From positions 1 through 16,807 of the forward strand of contig DJIE01000214.1 of assembly GCA_002433465.1 (NCBI GenBank): 16,807 nt of DNA, written 5' to 3'. The stretch is from Salinisphaera sp. UBA6602. GTDB taxonomy: Bacteria; Pseudomonadota; Gammaproteobacteria; Nevskiales; Salinisphaeraceae. The notes under the pieces are model-generated. The model saw only the letters and a program-made list of their open reading frames with translations. It was not told the DNA's origin and ran no database searches. Position numbers and translations under genes: made by a program. Shown here piece by piece: positions 14,805 to 16,807 of this stretch; within the stretch, counting starts at the first letter, position 1, and each line of letters starts with the position of its first letter.

Positions 14805-16451
14805 TCATCCGTCGAGCACCGATGCCTCGACATGGTGCTCGACGTCCAGCTCCTTGTTCACGCTGTAGTCGACCGGGCAGTCAATCAGCACGACGCCGCC
14901 CTGTGCGTAGGCCTGTTCGAGCACATCGTGAAGCGCGTCCTCCGGGCCAAGACGCACGCCGCTGGCCCCGTATGCCTGTGCATACGCAACGAAATCCGGA
15001 TTGCCGAAGCCCATGCCGAAATCCTCGAAGCCGGCCCCGGCCTGTTTCCAGCTGATGAAGCCATAGCCGTCGTCGCGCACCAGGAGCACGACCAGATCAA
15101 GGCCGAGGCGCACCGCGGTTTCCATGTCCTGGCTGTTCATCATGAAGCCGCCATCGCCACAGATCGCCAGCACGCGACGGTCCGGGTGCACCATCTTGGC
15201 GGCCATGGCCGCCGCCAGGCCGGCGCCCATACTGGCCAGCGCGTTGTCGAGCAGTACCGTGTTGTGTTCAAACGCCGGATACATGCGCGCGAACCATATC
15301 TTGTAGATCCCGTTATCCAGGCTGATGATGTCGCGGCGCCCCATCACCTGACGTACTTCGCGGGCCAGGCGTTGCGGCGTGGGCGGATAGCTGTCTGCCG
15401 GTTCACTTTCATGCAGCAGCGTGTCGACATACGCGCGTAGGCGCGCCAGACGGCGGGTGTCGAAGCGGGTGCCCTCGAGGCGGGCGCGCAGGGTCTGCAG
15501 CGTATTGGAGATATCGCCCAGCACCTCGTGCGACGGGCTGTAATACTCGTCCGGCTCGGCCGGCACGAAGTCGATATGCAGAATGTCCTTGCTCTTGTCG
15601 GCGTTCCAGACCGACGGCGGATATTCGACCACGTCATAGCCGAGGGTTATGACCAGGTCGGCCTCGTCGATGGCACTGTGCACGTAGTCGTGCTTGTGAA
15701 TACCCATGCAGAACAGGCTCTGCGGATGGTCGTCCGCCAGTACGCCCTTGCCCATCTGGGTGCCGATGGCAAACAGGCCGGTTGCCTCGACAAACGCCTG
15801 GAGCTGTTCGGTGATGCGTTTTCGATTCGCTCCGGCCGAGTAGATGATGATGGGCTGGCGCGCCGCGCGAATCATTTCCGCGGCCTGGTCGGTGGCCTGT
15901 TCGTCGGCGTTGGGGCGACGCAGCGTCACCCGCCGTTGCGGCACGCTCGGTTCGATTTCCTCGCCGGCGATGTCTTCCGGCAATTCCAGGTGCACGGCCC
16001 CGGGTCGCTCGGCCTCCGCGACCTTGAAGGCATGCCGGACGCAGCGCGGGATCACGCCGCTGTCGGTGATCGAATAGTTCCACTTCGTCAGCGGCTTGAA
16101 CGTATCGACTACGTCGATGAGCTGGAACTTGCCCTGGCGGTTGTCGCGCAGTGCCTTCTGGCCGGTGATGGCGAACACCGGCATACCGCCAAGCTGGGCA
16201 TAGGCAATGCCGGTCAGCAGATTCGTGGCGCCGGGCCCCAGCGTGGAAAGACATACGCCGGCACGCCCGGTCAGTCGACCGTAGGTGGCCGCCATGAAGG
16301 CGGCATGCTGTTCATGGCGGGTGACGACCAGGTCGATATCGCTGCCGCGCAACGACTCGATCAGATCGAGATTCTCTTCCCCCGGCACGCCAAAAACATA
16401 CTCCACCCCTTCTTCCTCGAGGCAGCGAACGAATAAATCCGATGCTTTCAA
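14805..16451 (-). CDS. ThDP-dependent acetolactate synthase-like enzyme, large subunit
   Basis: 548 residues, usual length for the thiamine diphosphate enzymes of this superfamily; acetolactate synthase would condense two pyruvates. The N-terminal ThDP-binding domain has catalytic E47 (TRHEQHAAFMA) and GPGATNLLTGIA; the middle domain follows (TQMGKGVLADDHP); the C-terminal pyrimidine/PP domain has G432-D433-G434, with the second metal-ligand region reading RDDGYG where many members have an NDN-type sequence. The start is a TTG, supported by AAGGA 6 nt upstream. No small regulatory subunit (IlvN/IlvH) lies next to it, so it may be a catabolic or stand-alone enzyme. Related 2-oxoacid decarboxylases or ligases cannot be excluded. 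A palindrome next to its -10 box suggests repression. The stop codon lies 107 bp before the tRNA gene. Confidence 0.82.
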   Translation of the reverse strand: MKASDLFVRCLEEEGVEYVFGVPGEENLDLIESLRGSDIDLVVTRHEQHAAFMAATYGRLTGRAGVCLSTLGPGATNLLTGIAYAQLGGMPVFAITGQKALRDNRQGKFQLIDVVDTFKPLTKWNYSITDSGVIPRCVRHAFKVAEAERPGAVHLELPEDIAGEEIEPSVPQRRVTLRRPNADEQATDQAAEMIRAARQPIIIYSAGANRKRITEQLQAFVEATGLFAIGTQMGKGVLADDHPQSLFCMGIHKHDYVHSAIDEADLVITLGYDVVEYPPSVWNADKSKDILHIDFVPAEPDEYYSPSHEVLGDISNTLQTLRARLEGTRFDTRRLARLRAYVDTLLHESEPADSYPPTPQRLAREVRQVMGRRDIISLDNGIYKIWFARMYPAFEHNTVLLDNALASMGAGLAAAMAAKMVHPDRRVLAICGDGGFMMNSQDMETAVRLGLDLVVLLVRDDGYGFISWKQAGAGFEDFGMGFGNPDFVAYAQAYGASGVRLGPEDALHDVLEQAYAQGGVVLIDCPVDYSVNKELDVEHHVEASVLDG

Positions 16452-16482
16452 AACGATTCCTTGTGTGGCGTTATCTGTTTCG

Positions 16483-16509
16483 ACTATAGCCCATCGTAAC
16501 GCGCGTTAC
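16483..16509 (-). promoter_or_regulatory. promoter with palindromic operator for the acetolactate synthase-like gene
   Basis: On the minus strand the perfect 14-bp palindrome GTAACGCGCGTTAC (16509-16496) is followed 7 bp later by TATAGT (16488-16483), a good -10 box. The palindrome thus covers the spacer and part of the -35 region, the classic place for a repressor. The -35 itself is poor. The start codon lies ~31 bp past the -10. Confidence 0.55.
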
Positions 16510-16539
16510 CTGCGCAGCCGGTCAGACTCGAGCGCCCTC

Positions 16540-16807
16540 TCAGTCGCGCTCGGCGGCGACCACGGCGACGGTGAGTCGAGATACGCACAGATGACGGTCC
16601 TGGTCATCGAACAGGTCGGTCTGCCATACATGGGTACTGCGCCCCACCCGGATAGGGGTACAACGCGCACGTACCGTGCCGCTGGATGCGCCGCGCAGAT
16701 GGCTTGCGTTGAGCTCGATGCCAACGCATACGAAGCGTTCGCGGTCGACACACATATTCGCCGCCACGCTGCCCATGGATTCCGATACCGCGCAGGAAAT
16801 ACCGCCG
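16540..16807 (-). CDS. hotdog-fold acyl-CoA thioesterase, PaaI/MenI (YdiI)-like (5' end cut by window edge)
   Basis: The last ~88 residues of a cytoplasmic thioesterase. The visible part starts GGISCAVSESMGSVAANMCV, containing the helix motif GG-x6-E-x3-S of the YdiI/EntH/PaaI group, where the Glu is catalytic. It continues GIELNASHLRGASSGTVRARCTPIRVGRSTHVWQ, a typical hotdog strand pattern, and ends LTVAVVAAERD. Substrate unknown: 1,4-dihydroxy-2-naphthoyl-CoA (MenI), phenylacetyl-CoA-type thioesters or general detoxification are all possible. The gap to the acetolactate synthase-like gene contains that gene's own promoter, so co-regulation is doubtful. Confidence 0.82.
   Translation of the reverse strand, partial: GGISCAVSESMGSVAANMCVDRERFVCVGIELNASHLRGASSGTVRARCTPIRVGRSTHVWQTDLFDDQDRHLCVSRLTVAVVAAERD

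Noticed and set aside
15528..16436. 302-codon plus-strand open frame opposite the acetolactate synthase-like gene
   Set aside because: Antisense shadow; the minus strand carries all ThDP enzyme motifs.
1..16807. Insertion sequences, prophage or integration site at tRNA-Leu
   Set aside because: No transposase or integrase gene and no repeat of the tRNA 3' end were seen; genes on both sides look like ordinary chromosome.

Overview
The window is GC-rich, densely coded bacterial chromosome from a proteobacterium, most likely a gammaproteobacterium. Many proteins are rich in Asp and Glu, which would fit a halophile such as the Salinisphaera group, but that placement is inference. I see no mobile element, CRISPR array, rRNA or replication origin.

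Left part (1-5508). The 5' end of an AzgA-like NCS2 purine permease gene runs leftwards. Divergent from it lies mocA, a molybdopterin cytidylyltransferase gene, followed by a three-gene set for a molybdenum aldehyde oxidoreductase of the E. coli PaoABC type (2Fe-2S, FAD plus extra 4Fe-4S, and Moco subunits). MocA makes the cytosine dinucleotide form of Moco that PaoABC-type enzymes use, so these four genes form one functional unit closed by a terminator. The small subunit has no Tat signal, so the complex should be cytoplasmic. A PaoD/XdhC-type insertion chaperone is not in the window.

Middle part (5519-14047). An orphan OmpR/PhoB-like regulator with a degenerate receiver domain is followed by a small secreted Cys-containing protein and then a complete xox-type cluster. 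XoxF is a PQQ-dependent alcohol dehydrogenase with the Trp-Asp-Tyr-Asp signature of lanthanide enzymes. After an intergenic terminator comes a cytochrome c (XoxG-like). Then follow five tightly coupled genes for exported proteins: a quinoprotein-relay metallo-beta-lactamase-fold hydrolase, a SoxYZ-like fusion carrier, XoxJ, an unrecognised protein and a DUF2380/DUF3280-type protein. XoxF would oxidise methanol or another alcohol in the periplasm and pass electrons to XoxG. The roles of the other exported proteins are unknown or only suggested. No PQQ biosynthesis gene is present.

Right part (14080-16807). All genes run leftwards: a DUF302-like exported protein convergent with the xox operon, tRNA-Leu(UAG), a ThDP-dependent acetolactate-synthase-like enzyme behind a 14-bp palindromic operator candidate, and the 3' part of a hotdog thioesterase gene. 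DUF302-like proteins may belong to the xox cluster functionally; the other genes look like unrelated neighbours.

The alcohol-oxidising periplasmic module next to an aldehyde-oxidising cytoplasmic enzyme suggests an alcohol-to-aldehyde-to-acid route, but that link is inferred from proximity only.
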